Assembly (NCBI RefSeq): GCF_002313155.2
Contig: NZ_NWFK02000001.1
Coordinates: 3,096,998-3,160,997, forward strand
Direction: 5' to 3'
Length of the DNA: 64,000 nucleotides
Source of the DNA: Psychrobacter sp. FDAARGOS_221
GTDB taxonomy: Bacteria; Pseudomonadota; Gammaproteobacteria; Pseudomonadales; Moraxellaceae
The translations under genes and the position numbers were made by a program. Shown here piece by piece: positions 39,969 through 51,741 of this stretch (the stretch's first letter is position 1; each line of letters begins with the position of its first letter). The notes beneath the pieces were generated by a model. The model searched no databases and was not told the DNA's origin. It saw only the letters and a program-made list of their open reading frames with translations.

Positions 39969-40151
39969 ATGAAACATCTATACACCGTCATGCTAGTCAT
40001 CAGCTGTCTTACGTTACAAGGCTGCCTGCATCACGTGGTCACTGTGCCAGCTAAAATCGCTTACAAAACGACCAAAGGCGTGGTTAAGGGTACAGTAGCA
40101 GTCACCAAAGCAGTTATTCCAGGCGGTGATGATGACGACGATGACGATTAA
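39969..40151 (+). CDS. Small lipoprotein, NF038104 type, with poly-Asp tail
   Basis: 60 residues: a signal peptide with a lipobox ending LQGC (Cys19 lipidated). A short mature part with alternating Val/Lys/Thr (AKIAYKTTKGVVKGTVAVTKAV) and a C-terminal run of seven Asp follow. It resembles the small NF038104 lipoproteins known in Moraxellaceae; no function is known. A reverse frame covers the same region but lacks supporting signals. It converges on yjdF, whose stop lies 31 bases away. Confidence 0.75.
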   Translation: MKHLYTVMLVISCLTLQGCLHHVVTVPAKIAYKTTKGVVKGTVAVTKAVIPGGDDDDDDD

Positions 40152-40182
40152 AAGATGAAATAGAGGCCTCACTAATGTGTGC

Positions 40183-40896
40183 TTATTTATTAGCGCTTTC
40201 GTATAAGGTCTTATTTGATTGAGATACGGCTTTAAGCTGATAAATAAGGGCACTAACCATACCGCCTAGAAACGCTAAGGCCATGTCTTTTTGTGCATCC
40301 CACATATCACCTTGTTGACCATTGTAAGCTTCAGCAGCTTCCGATGATAACCCGATAGCTAATATCCATTCAAATAACTCATATAGCGCACTGCTGGCCA
40401 GATTAAACTGTAACGCCAGTAAAATTAAGGTCTTGGTTGACGCTGCCGGAAAAAAGCTTCGCAACACATCACGCATCAATGGCAGCAATAACAGACCATA
40501 GCTAAAATGGACCAATCTGTCGTACATATTGCGCTGCCAGCCAAAGATTTCGTTTAAATTGAACGAGAACAGAGCCTGAGTCCACTCATTGTAGGGCACG
40601 TACGAATACAAATAGCGAGCCCCTATAATGTGAATCAGGATAAACAAACTGGCATAGGCAAAGGAGGCGGGCTTAGCACCATATTTACGGTAACAGCGCC
40701 AAACCATTGCCATAAAAACAATCGTACCTGCTTGATGAAGCAGGTAGTCATTCCAATTTAACGGATGGATGCTTGCTAGAATCATCACCAAGGTGACAAT
40801 CCCTAAGCAAGCTGTAGTGACAAGACGAGCCTGAGCGATAGGATATGAGGAGGGGTTACCTGATTTATTGATTTGGCTCACTGGCAACGCCCTCAT
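40183..40896 (-). CDS. YjdF family (DUF2238) inner-membrane protein
   Basis: 237 residues with about six hydrophobic helices. The family signature region YDRLVHFSYGLLLLP lies near residues 115-130, followed by LASSALYELFEW and the conserved QGDMWDAQKDMALAFLGG near 198-214. The biochemical role is unknown. It starts 35 bases after purB on the same strand and is probably the last gene of the mnmA-purB transcription unit. Confidence 0.82.
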   Translation of the reverse strand: MRALPVSQINKSGNPSSYPIAQARLVTTACLGIVTLVMILASIHPLNWNDYLLHQAGTIVFMAMVWRCYRKYGAKPASFAYASLFILIHIIGARYLYSYVPYNEWTQALFSFNLNEIFGWQRNMYDRLVHFSYGLLLLPLMRDVLRSFFPAASTKTLILLALQFNLASSALYELFEWILAIGLSSEAAEAYNGQQGDMWDAQKDMALAFLGGMVSALIYQLKAVSQSNKTLYESANK

Positions 40897-40931
40897 CTGT
40901 CTCGCTCAAGACATCCTGTCTGGTTAAAACT

Positions 40932-42344
<1,413 letters not shown>

Positions 42345-42570
42345 TTAGCTCAGTGGGTGAAAATAAATGAAGGTAACGTTAAACTTTTATAACGATAAAT
42401 AAAAAACAGCTGTCGTGATTGGCAGCAAAAATTCAGACAAAATAGTAAAAACCTAAACCAAAAACAGCTTCTGATTAGCGTGGTCTGCAATTATAACAAT
42501 TAATAACGCTAAGTGACCTTTAAAGGCTAAAAAAGCAAAATCTAAAAAGTAAAAGCCTAAAAAACTGGCG

Positions 42571-42783
42571 CTATACCGAAGCAGCGGCATCAAATATAGC
42601 ACTAATGAATGCATACCATAAGAATAAAGTGACTATCAGGTAAGCGATAGTCAAAACACATAACAAAATGAGTTTACTCTTTGAATAGTCGGGCTTAGCG
42701 TTATCAGCGGCATGACTAGTGATGACAATCAAGCCTATCAAAATGGCTAACCAAATAACTGCCAACGTCAGAATAAACGTCAA
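42571..42783 (-). CDS. Small putative membrane protein, 70 residues, in the hflD position
   Basis: Not recognised as a family. It has two hydrophobic helices (about residues 3-22 and 38-63) joined by a polar stretch (HAADNAKPDYSKSK), so it is probably an inner-membrane hairpin. The start is TTG with GAGG eight bases upstream; no ATG is available. It lies between mnmA and purB on the same strand, where many gammaproteobacteria have hflD, but it is far too short to be HflD and bears no resemblance to it. The non-ATG start keeps confidence moderate. Confidence 0.5.
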   Translation of the reverse strand: MTFILTLAVIWLAILIGLIVITSHAADNAKPDYSKSKLILLCVLTIAYLIVTLFLWYAFISAIFDAAASV

Positions 42784-42872
42784 TATCTTATCCTCAACTT
42801 ATAAGGGTGTAACCGCTTAAAATAAAGTACGGAACTATACTTTAAGGTGCTAAAGCCTTTAAAATGCTAAAG

Positions 42873-44081
<1,209 letters not shown>

Positions 44082-44124
44082 CTATGCTAAAATTTGGCTA
44101 AATTATAACACTGAAAGGCAAATA

Positions 44125-44634
44125 ATGATAAGAATTGGGCAAGGTATTGACGTACACGCGTTTTGCGATCCAAAAGATGTGATCGATACAGCCGAGCAGT
44201 TTGTGACTTTAGCAGGGGTGAATATCCCGCATCCGGTCGGTTTACTGGCGCATTCAGATGGTGATGTGGTATTGCATGCTTTGGCTGACGCGCTGCTTGG
44301 TGCATTGGCTCTTGGCGATATAGGGCAACACTTTCCAGATACTGATGAGGCCAATGCTGGACTAGATTCACGTGTGCTGCTGCGTCATGTCTATGATTTA
44401 ATTATCAAAAAAGGCTATCATTTGGTAAATGCAGATATCACGGTGATGTGTGAGCGACCAAAGTTGGCTAAACACAATCTGGCGATGCGCACCAACATTG
44501 CTGAAGATTTAAATACTCAGATTGATAATATCAGTGTTAAAGCAACCACCACTGAAAAGCTTGGCTTTACTGGACGTCAAGAGGGTATCATGGTCAGTGC
44601 TGTGGTATTACTGACCCAGACAGACAACGTTTAA
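44125..44634 (+). CDS. ispF: 2-C-methyl-D-erythritol 2,4-cyclodiphosphate synthase
   Basis: A zinc enzyme of the MEP isoprenoid pathway. The 169 residues begin [13 protein letters not shown], giving metal ligands Asp9 and His11; the third is His43 in [21 protein letters not shown] and the C-terminal [14 protein letters not shown] are signature motifs. The frame is open further upstream, but that part overlaps mnmA. The ATG at 44125 has AAAGG before it and fits the family's length. ispD, often adjacent, is absent. Confidence 0.97.
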   Translation: MIRIGQGIDVHAFCDPKDVIDTAEQFVTLAGVNIPHPVGLLAHSDGDVVLHALADALLGALALGDIGQHFPDTDEANAGLDSRVLLRHVYDLIIKKGYHLVNADITVMCERPKLAKHNLAMRTNIAEDLNTQIDNISVKATTTEKLGFTGRQEGIMVSAVVLLTQTDNV

Positions 44635-44957
44635 AATTAAGCTTAAAGCTAAATAGAAAGTAGTAGCCACTACTCAGTTAGGGGTAATAAAAAACAGCTA
44701 GGGCTGACGCATAATATGACTCTAGCTTTTAGCTTTAGGGCTTAGCAACAGCTGTTATTGAAAGCATCCGTTAAGATGTTCGAGATGGCTACAGTTAAAA
44801 GTGTGGTTATGCTGGATTTATTATTGTAATTTTAATCAGCATCCCCATAAAAGAGACATTGGCCTAAATTTAAACACTCAGCACATTATTTTAAGTATTA
44901 TATTTTAGTATTTTATTTTTTAGGTAATCGATTTTCCAAATCAATTAAGGATTTATT
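44635..44957. other. 323-base intergenic region between ispF and grxD
   Basis: A stem AGCTAG/CTAGCT with a long loop (about 44697-44727), followed by TTTTA, may end the ispF transcript. The rest is AT-rich and should hold the grxD promoter. No ORF is called. Confidence 0.45.
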
Positions 44958-45293
44958 ATGACAGACCAAGCGCAAGATATTGAAACGTTAATCCGCAATC
45001 AAATCAAAGAAAACCCAGTATTGTTATATATGAAAGGTACACCACAGTTTCCACAGTGTGGATTTTCTGCTCGTGCCATTGAAGTGTTAACTCAAATTGG
45101 TCGTCCTTTTGCGTTCGTTAATATTTTAGAAAACCCTGAAATTCGTGCGACATTGCCAAAAATTGCCAACTGGCCAACATTCCCACAATTGTGGATTAAT
45201 GGTGAGTTGATGGGCGGTTCAGACATTATCTTAGAAATGTACCAATCAGGCGAATTAAAGCCATTGGTTGAAGAGCATAGCCCTGCTAGCTAA
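44958..45293 (+). CDS. grxD: Monothiol glutaredoxin Grx4 (GrxD)
   Basis: Carries and delivers [2Fe-2S] clusters. The 111 residues have the monothiol active site CGFS (Cys34-Ser37). The lysine of MKGTP and the glutathione-binding WPTFPQLWINGELMGGSDI segment of the class II glutaredoxins are also present. AAGGA precedes the ATG. It has its own terminator. Confidence 0.97.
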   Translation: MTDQAQDIETLIRNQIKENPVLLYMKGTPQFPQCGFSARAIEVLTQIGRPFAFVNILENPEIRATLPKIANWPTFPQLWINGELMGGSDIILEMYQSGELKPLVEEHSPAS

Positions 45294-45330
45294 TTGCACT
45301 AAATGATTTAAGTTTATATTAGAGTTGTTC

Positions 45331-45371
45331 AATAAAAAAAGCCTTAGATTCATGCTAAGGCTTTTTTTATT
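45331..45371 (+). terminator. Terminator of grxD
   Basis: AAAAAAAGCCTTAG pairs with CTAAGGCTTTTTTT across a seven-base loop, about 40 bases after the stop. Confidence 0.95.
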
Positions 45372-45561
45372 GACGATTGCTTTGGGATTTTTAAAGATAG
45401 AGCCGCCTGTTATGTTTTTGTATATGCTCACTTTATAAATGAATCTTTAGCACCACATATAGTAGCAATAGGGCGAGAAGATTGGTTTTTACTTATCGCC
45501 TAAGAGTCATTTATGAAAACCTTGAATAAATAATAACCATTAATAACGTTAGGAAATAATC

Positions 45562-46047
45562 ATGAGCAACGATAAATTACAGCAAAAAAGACAAATGCTA
45601 GAGGCACAATCAGAAAAGATTCTGGCCATTGCTGAACAAGAAGAACAGTCTTCATTAAAATGTATTCACTTGCTAAGAGTAGCAGGCGGAGCGACCAGTG
45701 AGACCTATACTGCTATTGAGCGACGCATCATGCAAGATGAAGATACTCATGGTGCGTATCACTTAGCATTGATGGCTCAGTCAACACCAGATTTGCCAAT
45801 TGATGCCCGTCAATTGATTGAACTGGTCGTTGCCAAAGGTAATGATACTCAGCTGTTGTCGCTATTGAAGAACTTACCTGTGCCCCCGGTAGAGATGATC
45901 AAGCAGCGTATCTTAGCCAATGATGATCCTGAAATTATTGCTGAAATGACGGCTTATCTACAAAGCAATCCTGAAGGCGTTGGTAGCCAAGGTATGATTG
46001 GTAGTGGTCAAAATGAACGTATTGTACCGCTTAGCCAGGGTGAGTAG
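45562..46047 (+). CDS. Hypothetical cytoplasmic protein, 161 residues
   Basis: Not recognised. The start is supported by AGGAAA before the ATG, and codon use resembles its neighbours. The protein is hydrophilic and predicted mostly helical: a Gln/Glu-rich N-terminal helix (KLQQKRQMLEAQSEKI) and repeated helical segments with Leu/Ile spacing (YHLALMA, ARQLIELVVAKG, TQLLSLLKNL, EIIAEMTAYLQ). A Gly/Ser tail follows. The segments could be short TPR- or HEAT-like repeats, but no motif proves this. There is no signal peptide or membrane helix. It stands between the grxD terminator and the convergent sensor kinase. Confidence 0.7.
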   Translation: MSNDKLQQKRQMLEAQSEKILAIAEQEEQSSLKCIHLLRVAGGATSETYTAIERRIMQDEDTHGAYHLALMAQSTPDLPIDARQLIELVVAKGNDTQLLSLLKNLPVPPVEMIKQRILANDDPEIIAEMTAYLQSNPEGVGSQGMIGSGQNERIVPLSQGE

Positions 46048-46119
46048 TATTTATAGCGCTTTGATAAAAACCCTTTAAGACACACACTCATTAGGCCACA
46101 TATTCAATAGTACCCGCGT

Positions 46120-48042
46120 TTAATCTTGAAGCGGTGCGATAGGTAATAAAATTACCACCTCAACCCCTGAGTTAGTCTCAGGGGTTTTGTTATGTTGCTG
46201 ACTTTGATCGCTTAGATTATGGATACTGACATAACCACCATGACGTTCAATCACCTGTTTTACCAAGGTTAGTCCCAGTCCGGTACCTTTTTTACCTTGT
46301 TGTCTCGGTGCTGGTGAGCTAGGTGTCTGAGCTGGGTTATTGGTGGGCTTATTGTACTGATGCGATAAGCTGAAATAGCGATCAAAGACTTTAGCTAAAG
46401 CATACTCAGGTATGGGTTCACCATCATTAATAAAGGACAACTTGATAAAAGGTGCTTTGTTAATTTGCTGCGTAGTCACTGACACCAGTACTTTGTGATG
46501 CGCAAAATATAAGGCATTATCAAGCACATTTTGTAAGGCTTGAGTCATCCAAAACTCATCGGCAAAAATAAAGCTTTGATTGGACTGCTTCAGGTCACAT
46601 TGATAGTCAATCTCTAGATGCTGATACTGACGCTGCATTTCACTGCCGGCAATTAGAGTCTGAACCAGTGCATCTGGATCTATGGCTTGAATCGCTAACT
46701 TGAATGTAGGCTGTTCAATTTTTGCCAATAGCAACAAGCGGTCAATCAACGAGTGCAATTTGATACTTTGCTCAGTGATGGTCTGGCTGAGCATTTGTCT
46801 GTCTTCACTGTCTAAATCGGTCTCTTCTAATAGCTCACCACTGGCGCGAATCGCCGTCAGTGGGCTTTTTAGTTCATGCGTCAAAGTATGCACATAGTCA
46901 GTCACATAAGCTCGATTTTCAAGCCGATGCTTCATGCTTTCAATGGTATCGGTTAGCTCATTAAGCTCACGACCCAAGTAAAAGTAAGGCTTTTTAGTAT
47001 CTTGTGCCAATGACTGAGTGTAGCGAGTGACCAATAAGGTACTTTGACGCAGCCACCAAGCGACCAAGCCTGCCATGATTAAGGTGACGATACTGATAAT
47101 CAGTGAGGCAGTTAACATCCGTTGTCGCGTGGCATTTAGGTAAGGTAGCACGGTTGAGGTTGGTTTGCCGACACTGACCACAGCGATGATATCACCGCTA
47201 CCATCTGAGCTATATATGGGCTGAGCGACATACATCACCGACGTTGATGAATCATTGGGATCACTACGAGTGGTGCGTGCGCCATACTTACCTTGTAAGG
47301 TTAGATTGACATCATTCCAACTCGAGTAATCTTCGCCTCTGGCATTTCCTTCTGGATTAGTATGATTGCCTTGTTCCGGCAAAGAGTCATAGATAACGAT
47401 GCCTTGGTTATCGGTAATATAGACTCGGAAACTACTGCGCTGCTTTTGATGATACCAAGTAGCTTGGGTCTCGAAAGGTAACGCTTTAATCACTGGATTT
47501 AAAGGTTGTGACTCATTTGATGACTCAGAATTTACGCTCGAATTAGATGGCTGTGTCTTAATGTTTTCAGATGTGTTGCTATTTTCAGTTGCAGCCGACC
47601 CTGAGTCAGATTCAGGAAGTGAAGGGGTCGTGAAAGCTTGATCAAGCATGGCCTGATAGCTGCTGTTATAAATCTCTCCGCTTTCGACCGCAGATTGTAA
47701 GCTGGCAGCCAACAGTTTAGAGGTGTCCACTAAAGTATCTTCAATCACTTGCTGGGTGATAGGGCGAACGTAGGTAAACAACTGGTTGAAAACCACAATA
47801 CCCGAGATGATGACAATCACCCCAACTGCAATCCAAATCCGAAAAAACAAACTCAAATTAAGAATTTTCTCAGGTTTACGGCTAGCAGTGTGAGCGCTAC
47901 TGTCTTTGCCTATTGGGTGTAGCTTGGCATACCAATTGGGCGGCGTGGATGTGCTACCTGTGTTTCGGTTGTCTTCGTTACTATTGGAATCACTGGTCTG
48001 TTGGCTTTGATTTTCAGATTGTGGAGAAGGGGTGTTGCTCAT
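46120..48042 (-). CDS. Sensor histidine kinase, CreC-like
   Basis: The inner-membrane sensor of a two-component system. A short cytoplasmic N-terminus precedes a first membrane helix at about 65-90. A large periplasmic domain contains a Ser/Asn/Glu-rich insert (about 150-185). The second helix lies near 315-340, followed by HAMP, the H-box THELKSPL with His389, and a catalytic ATPase domain ending in GTGLGLTLVKQV. The H-box context (YVHTLTHELKSPLTAIR) is like CreC. The ATG at 48042 overlaps the stop of the regulator gene as ATGA, so translation is coupled; an upstream in-frame ATG at 48051 is less likely. The signal is unknown. creA and creD are not adjacent. Confidence 0.85.
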   Translation of the reverse strand: MSNTPSPQSENQSQQTSDSNSNEDNRNTGSTSTPPNWYAKLHPIGKDSSAHTASRKPEKILNLSLFFRIWIAVGVIVIISGIVVFNQLFTYVRPITQQVIEDTLVDTSKLLAASLQSAVESGEIYNSSYQAMLDQAFTTPSLPESDSGSAATENSNTSENIKTQPSNSSVNSESSNESQPLNPVIKALPFETQATWYHQKQRSSFRVYITDNQGIVIYDSLPEQGNHTNPEGNARGEDYSSWNDVNLTLQGKYGARTTRSDPNDSSTSVMYVAQPIYSSDGSGDIIAVVSVGKPTSTVLPYLNATRQRMLTASLIISIVTLIMAGLVAWWLRQSTLLVTRYTQSLAQDTKKPYFYLGRELNELTDTIESMKHRLENRAYVTDYVHTLTHELKSPLTAIRASGELLEETDLDSEDRQMLSQTITEQSIKLHSLIDRLLLLAKIEQPTFKLAIQAIDPDALVQTLIAGSEMQRQYQHLEIDYQCDLKQSNQSFIFADEFWMTQALQNVLDNALYFAHHKVLVSVTTQQINKAPFIKLSFINDGEPIPEYALAKVFDRYFSLSHQYNKPTNNPAQTPSSPAPRQQGKKGTGLGLTLVKQVIERHGGYVSIHNLSDQSQQHNKTPETNSGVEVVILLPIAPLQD

Positions 48043-48845
48043 GACGCACAAAGTCCATAACCTAAGCCACGATGAGTGTGAATGATTTCAACATCCTGCT
48101 GCTCGCTAATCTGAGCCAATTGCTTACGAATAGATTTAACATGACTATCAATGGTGCGAGCTAAGCGATGATCGGGATAATCACTAATGGCATTTAATAA
48201 TTGTTCACGACTAAACACTCGATCTGGATTGGCTAATAAGGCCAGTATTAGTTTGCGCTCGGTATTACTGAGCTCTAGCTTATGATCATTCCAATATAGG
48301 GTATAAGTCATCGGCTCATAGCGCCAAATGCCTGACTCTAACACAAACTGTTGCGGCTCAGTCTCTTGTTGGCTCTGAGTTTGGGTATCAAGAGTTGCTG
48401 ATGCGGTAAGTTGTTCACGGCGCCAAATGGCTTTTAATCGAGCAACCAATTCTCTTGGACTAAAGGGCTTGGGACAATAATCATCGCCGCCCATTTCAAG
48501 GCCAAGTATTCTATCTATCTCATCACTGCGAGCCGTCAAAAATACGATAGGCAGTTGTTTTAAGCTACCAATCTGCTCACTTCGGCGTATGTCCTGACAT
48601 AGATTTAGACCATCACCATCGGGCAAACCTACATCTAACACGATACCAGCTAATGGCTGCTGCTGCTCATTAAAGTCAGTCAAAGTGGGTAGCACGCTAG
48701 TGGCATTATCCAGCCAAGTCACTTGCCAGCCTTCGCGTTTGAAAGTCACTCTTAACGATGTGGCAATCGCCGGATCATCTTCAACGATTAAAATATGAGG
48801 CGAACTTGAATGTACAGGCGTTGATTGTGGCATAGAGGGAGTCAT
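48039..48845 (-). CDS. OmpR/PhoB family response regulator, CreB-like
   Basis: 268 residues: a receiver domain (about 18-140) with VEDDPAI acidic pocket, phosphoacceptor Asp71 in LDVGLPDGDG and Lys in YCPKPFS. A polar linker follows, then a C-terminal winged helix (about 175-265) with ELSNTERKLILALL and IDSHVKSIRKQL. It acts with the overlapping sensor kinase; the CreBC comparison is inferred from the kinase. About 17 extra residues precede the receiver domain. Targets are unknown. Confidence 0.9.
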   Translation of the reverse strand: MTPSMPQSTPVHSSSPHILIVEDDPAIATSLRVTFKREGWQVTWLDNATSVLPTLTDFNEQQQPLAGIVLDVGLPDGDGLNLCQDIRRSEQIGSLKQLPIVFLTARSDEIDRILGLEMGGDDYCPKPFSPRELVARLKAIWRREQLTASATLDTQTQSQQETEPQQFVLESGIWRYEPMTYTLYWNDHKLELSNTERKLILALLANPDRVFSREQLLNAISDYPDHRLARTIDSHVKSIRKQLAQISEQQDVEIIHTHRGLGYGLCAS

Positions 48846-48867
48846 AGTATGAGCCAGATTGAAGAAC

Positions 48868-48974
48868 TATAGTCAGCGAACTACTAAAGGGTTACGGTAT
48901 TAACCTCGCTAAGCCTACATTTGTAGTACTTGCGCTCGGTTGGCTGGTAACCATTTTAGACTTCTCTGACTATA
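48868..48974. repeat. MITE-like element, long copy (107 bases)
   Basis: It has the same ends as the copy at 37807-37866 (TATAGTCAGCGAA ... TTCTCTGACTATA). The interior carries GGTTACGGTATTAACC and, further on, GGTTGGCTGGTAACC, with 47 extra bases that the short copy lacks. It lies just upstream of the response regulator gene, where it could affect its promoter. TA flanks are compatible with a TA-inserting (IS630/mariner-like) origin, but no transposase is present. Confidence 0.7.
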
Positions 48975-49130
48975 ATAATAAATTTATGAGAAAGCACAAC
49001 GGGTTAAGCCCCATTAGCTAAGTGCTATCCTAGCATAAACCAAATTGGTGGTTGTGTGATAACTATGAGCGGATGATGAAAAATTGATGAAGAATAAATA
49101 GGGTTGAGTATGTCGTTGTCAGTAAATGAT

Positions 49131-49925
49131 TTATAAGATTAAATCAATATTATCAATAATCATAACCAGACCACTGATACTCATCAAAACAAGCAGCGCA
49201 GTACGAAACTGAGTAACACTCATGCCGGTCAAAAAGCGCTTACCAATCATATTACCAACAATGGCGCCGACCCCTAACACCAGGCCATAAACCCATAGCG
49301 CTGGCGTGAGTACGCCAAAGAAGGCATAACTGCTGATTTGAGCAATACCGACAAAGAATGAATTGGCTGTTTTAGTGGCAATCAAATCCTCTTTGGTGAG
49401 GCCTGAATTCATATAAAACGGATTTAAAACTGGCCCTAAGCCGCCAACTAAGGTGCTGACGAATGCAACCAAAAAGCCTAAGGGAATAAAGCCTGATTTT
49501 GGCATGTGAAAGGTTTTGTCCACTTTGCCAAATTTGTATTGAAATAAGGTGGATACCAAGAATATACCAACGGCCAGCTGTATCCACTGCGCATTTAAGC
49601 GGCTAAATAACAGTCCCGATAACCAAGCGCCGGCAATAGCACTAGGCACGTAATATAAGATAAGACGCCAATCAATATCATGCCAAAACAACAGCATACG
49701 TGAAGGGCGTGATAAGAAAGTACCTAGGTTAATGATGGGCGGGGCAGAAGAGGCGCCGGTTAACCAAGACACGGCGGGTATTAATAGCAGTGCGCCCCCA
49801 CCCCCGGAGATGGTCGATATCACAAAAGCAACCACACCCAGTAAAAATAGTGCCACAAGGTGCCAAAGCGGTAGGCCAAAGCCAACATCTACAAAAGAGG
49901 TAATGTCTAAGGCAGTGGCAATCAT
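49131..49925 (-). CDS. TauE/SafE family (DUF81) permease
   Basis: 264 residues, about eight hydrophobic helices, with the family's duplicated pattern. The first half has STISGGGGALLLIPAVSWLTG (about 37-57) and the second has STLVGGLGPVLNPFYM (about 157-172). Members export sulfite, sulfoacetate or related anions, or are of unknown use; no substrate can be named here. It is monocistronic; the Tus sulfur relay genes are 8 kb away and not linked. Confidence 0.88.
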   Translation of the reverse strand: MIATALDITSFVDVGFGLPLWHLVALFLLGVVAFVISTISGGGGALLLIPAVSWLTGASSAPPIINLGTFLSRPSRMLLFWHDIDWRLILYYVPSAIAGAWLSGLLFSRLNAQWIQLAVGIFLVSTLFQYKFGKVDKTFHMPKSGFIPLGFLVAFVSTLVGGLGPVLNPFYMNSGLTKEDLIATKTANSFFVGIAQISSYAFFGVLTPALWVYGLVLGVGAIVGNMIGKRFLTGMSVTQFRTALLVLMSISGLVMIIDNIDLIL

Positions 49926-49999
49926 AAGGCACCTGTATAATAAAAATACGCAGTCGTTAGTTCATGCTATTTTTGCTAAATAGCGGTTTACTGCGTTTA

Positions 50000-51439
50000 T
50001 TATAGCCCTTTGCAATTGGCATAGTAAGTAACAGTAGTTGGCCAGTCTGAAAAAATACCTTTTACCCCAACTTGCTGCGCTAAAACATCAATGTAATTAT
50101 ACATATCGCCATCATTATTAATCGCATCCTCAAGCCCGGTATAATACCAGCCGCCGCCATTGGCAAGTGGCCCTGAACGCTCAAGTGACCAAGTGATCAT
50201 ATCAAGTCCAGCGGCTTTGGCCTGCATAGCATACGTTGAAGGTTTTAATTTACCTTGGCCATCACTGCTAACCAATAGCCAAGTGGCCGGAGCAATAATA
50301 TTGACACCCATTGCTTTCAGCTGCTGTGGTGAGTGCTTCCAAGTGCTCGGATCGTCTTTATTAAAGGTTTGGTTATCAGCGGTTTCATTGCTGTCATCAA
50401 TCAGATACACCGCATTTTTACCAAACTCTGGATCGTGCTGCTGCCAAGCCAATACGTCTGATAACTGAAAAGATTGTGCAAATACATCATCAGGTGCCAC
50501 GCCAGCACGGCGATAGGCGTTAATCAGCTGCTGACGATAATCTGCTTGAGTATAAGGCTTACCATCCGACCCTATATGTGGCATATCCACGCTAGGCGCT
50601 TTTAGCTCTGGGGTGTGCTTCAATCCCAAAGACTTTGCAAGCGCAATGTGCTCGTCTAAGCTTAATAGCTGTGCATTTTGGTTATAAAGCTCAGTGCGCC
50701 AAGTAGGTGTCGCATTCATATAATCGGTTAGGCTAGTCGCCTTTTTATCAGCGGCATCCATTTTGCCATGCAATGATTTAAATTCGGCTAAGCTAATGTC
50801 CGAGGTGCGACATTCAATATCACTGGCATTGGTCAAGTTACCCATGGCATCAAATTTAGGCGGCTGAGTACATTGATTGGCCAAAGGTGTGGTCAATATA
50901 TTGGTGGTGGTATGCAGATCATTTTGGGCATGGCGACATACCAACTCATGGTCTTTAGTAAAGGCCACATCACATTCTAAAACACCTGCGCCCATACGCG
51001 CCGCAGCCATATAACCATCAAGGGTGTGTTCAGGATATTGTAGCGGTGCACCACGGTGAGAAATCGAAAAATCGGTTTTTTTCGGGGTCTGAGCTTCACA
51101 GGCCTGTAGCTCTTGTTTTAACGGACTATCGTCCATATCATCTATTAAATAAAACGGCCTTGAACCATAGCTGTAGTTGACTTGTTTTGTGCGATTATCT
51201 GACTTATTATCCGCGCTATTCTGAGCATGAATTAAAGGGCTATGAGCGGATTGACTATGCTGCTGATTTTCGGTTTGACAGCCGCTTAATGTCACTGAAA
51301 TCACGCCAAGGCAGGCAAGCCAAGTGCTGTGCTTTTTAAATAGGGTAGGGCTTGTCTTATTATCACAATGGGTACGCGATACGCTGTCCGACAATAACGG
51401 TTGCTTTTTTAGAGAGTGTTTTGACCTTTGGGGTAACAT
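50000..51439 (-). CDS. Glycerophosphodiester phosphodiesterase, lipoprotein
   Basis: Hydrolyses glycerophosphodiesters to glycerol-3-phosphate and an alcohol, probably at the cell envelope. After a long basic N-region, a hydrophobic stretch ends in a lipobox VTLSGC at about residue 54. A GDPD TIM barrel starts at ISHRGAPLQYPEHT, with His128 and the metal-binding ECD of VLECDVAF; the second catalytic His is His170 in CRHAQND. The length of 479 is greater than GlpQ's 358 because of the leader and insertions. AGGAG lies seven bases before this ATG and supports the long leader. Confidence 0.88.
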   Translation of the reverse strand: MLPQRSKHSLKKQPLLSDSVSRTHCDNKTSPTLFKKHSTWLACLGVISVTLSGCQTENQQHSQSAHSPLIHAQNSADNKSDNRTKQVNYSYGSRPFYLIDDMDDSPLKQELQACEAQTPKKTDFSISHRGAPLQYPEHTLDGYMAAARMGAGVLECDVAFTKDHELVCRHAQNDLHTTTNILTTPLANQCTQPPKFDAMGNLTNASDIECRTSDISLAEFKSLHGKMDAADKKATSLTDYMNATPTWRTELYNQNAQLLSLDEHIALAKSLGLKHTPELKAPSVDMPHIGSDGKPYTQADYRQQLINAYRRAGVAPDDVFAQSFQLSDVLAWQQHDPEFGKNAVYLIDDSNETADNQTFNKDDPSTWKHSPQQLKAMGVNIIAPATWLLVSSDGQGKLKPSTYAMQAKAAGLDMITWSLERSGPLANGGGWYYTGLEDAINNDGDMYNYIDVLAQQVGVKGIFSDWPTTVTYYANCKGL

Positions 51440-51741
51440 GGGCGCTCCTAGCCGAGTGAACTGTTAGTGATGTGATATAGTCTGCTAAATGATAAACTGA
51501 CTGTGAATGATTTAAGCGGTATCTTTTAAGCTATTGTTAAAACAGTTTTTTTAACGATTATTTTTATAAAATTGTCAGTTTGGTAATAACCCTATAGATT
51601 AAAAATAAGCCGGTTAAAATAGCTCATTAAAAACGGGTAAGGGTTAAACTAACCCAACTAATTGACAAGGTTATGACAATCGACACATATAACCGTTTAA
51701 ACTTAAAATGATTTTAAAATAAGACAAAATAAGGAAGAAAT
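51440..51741. other. 302-base divergent promoter region
   Basis: AT-rich DNA between the divergent glycerophosphodiesterase and esterase genes. A good ribosome binding site lies at each edge; no convincing -35/-10 pair or hairpin was seen. Confidence 0.4.

Noticed and set aside
46120..48845. Naming the two-component pair creC/creB outright
   Set aside because: The H-box context resembles CreC, but creA and creD are absent nearby and the periplasmic domain is diverged, so gene symbols were withheld.
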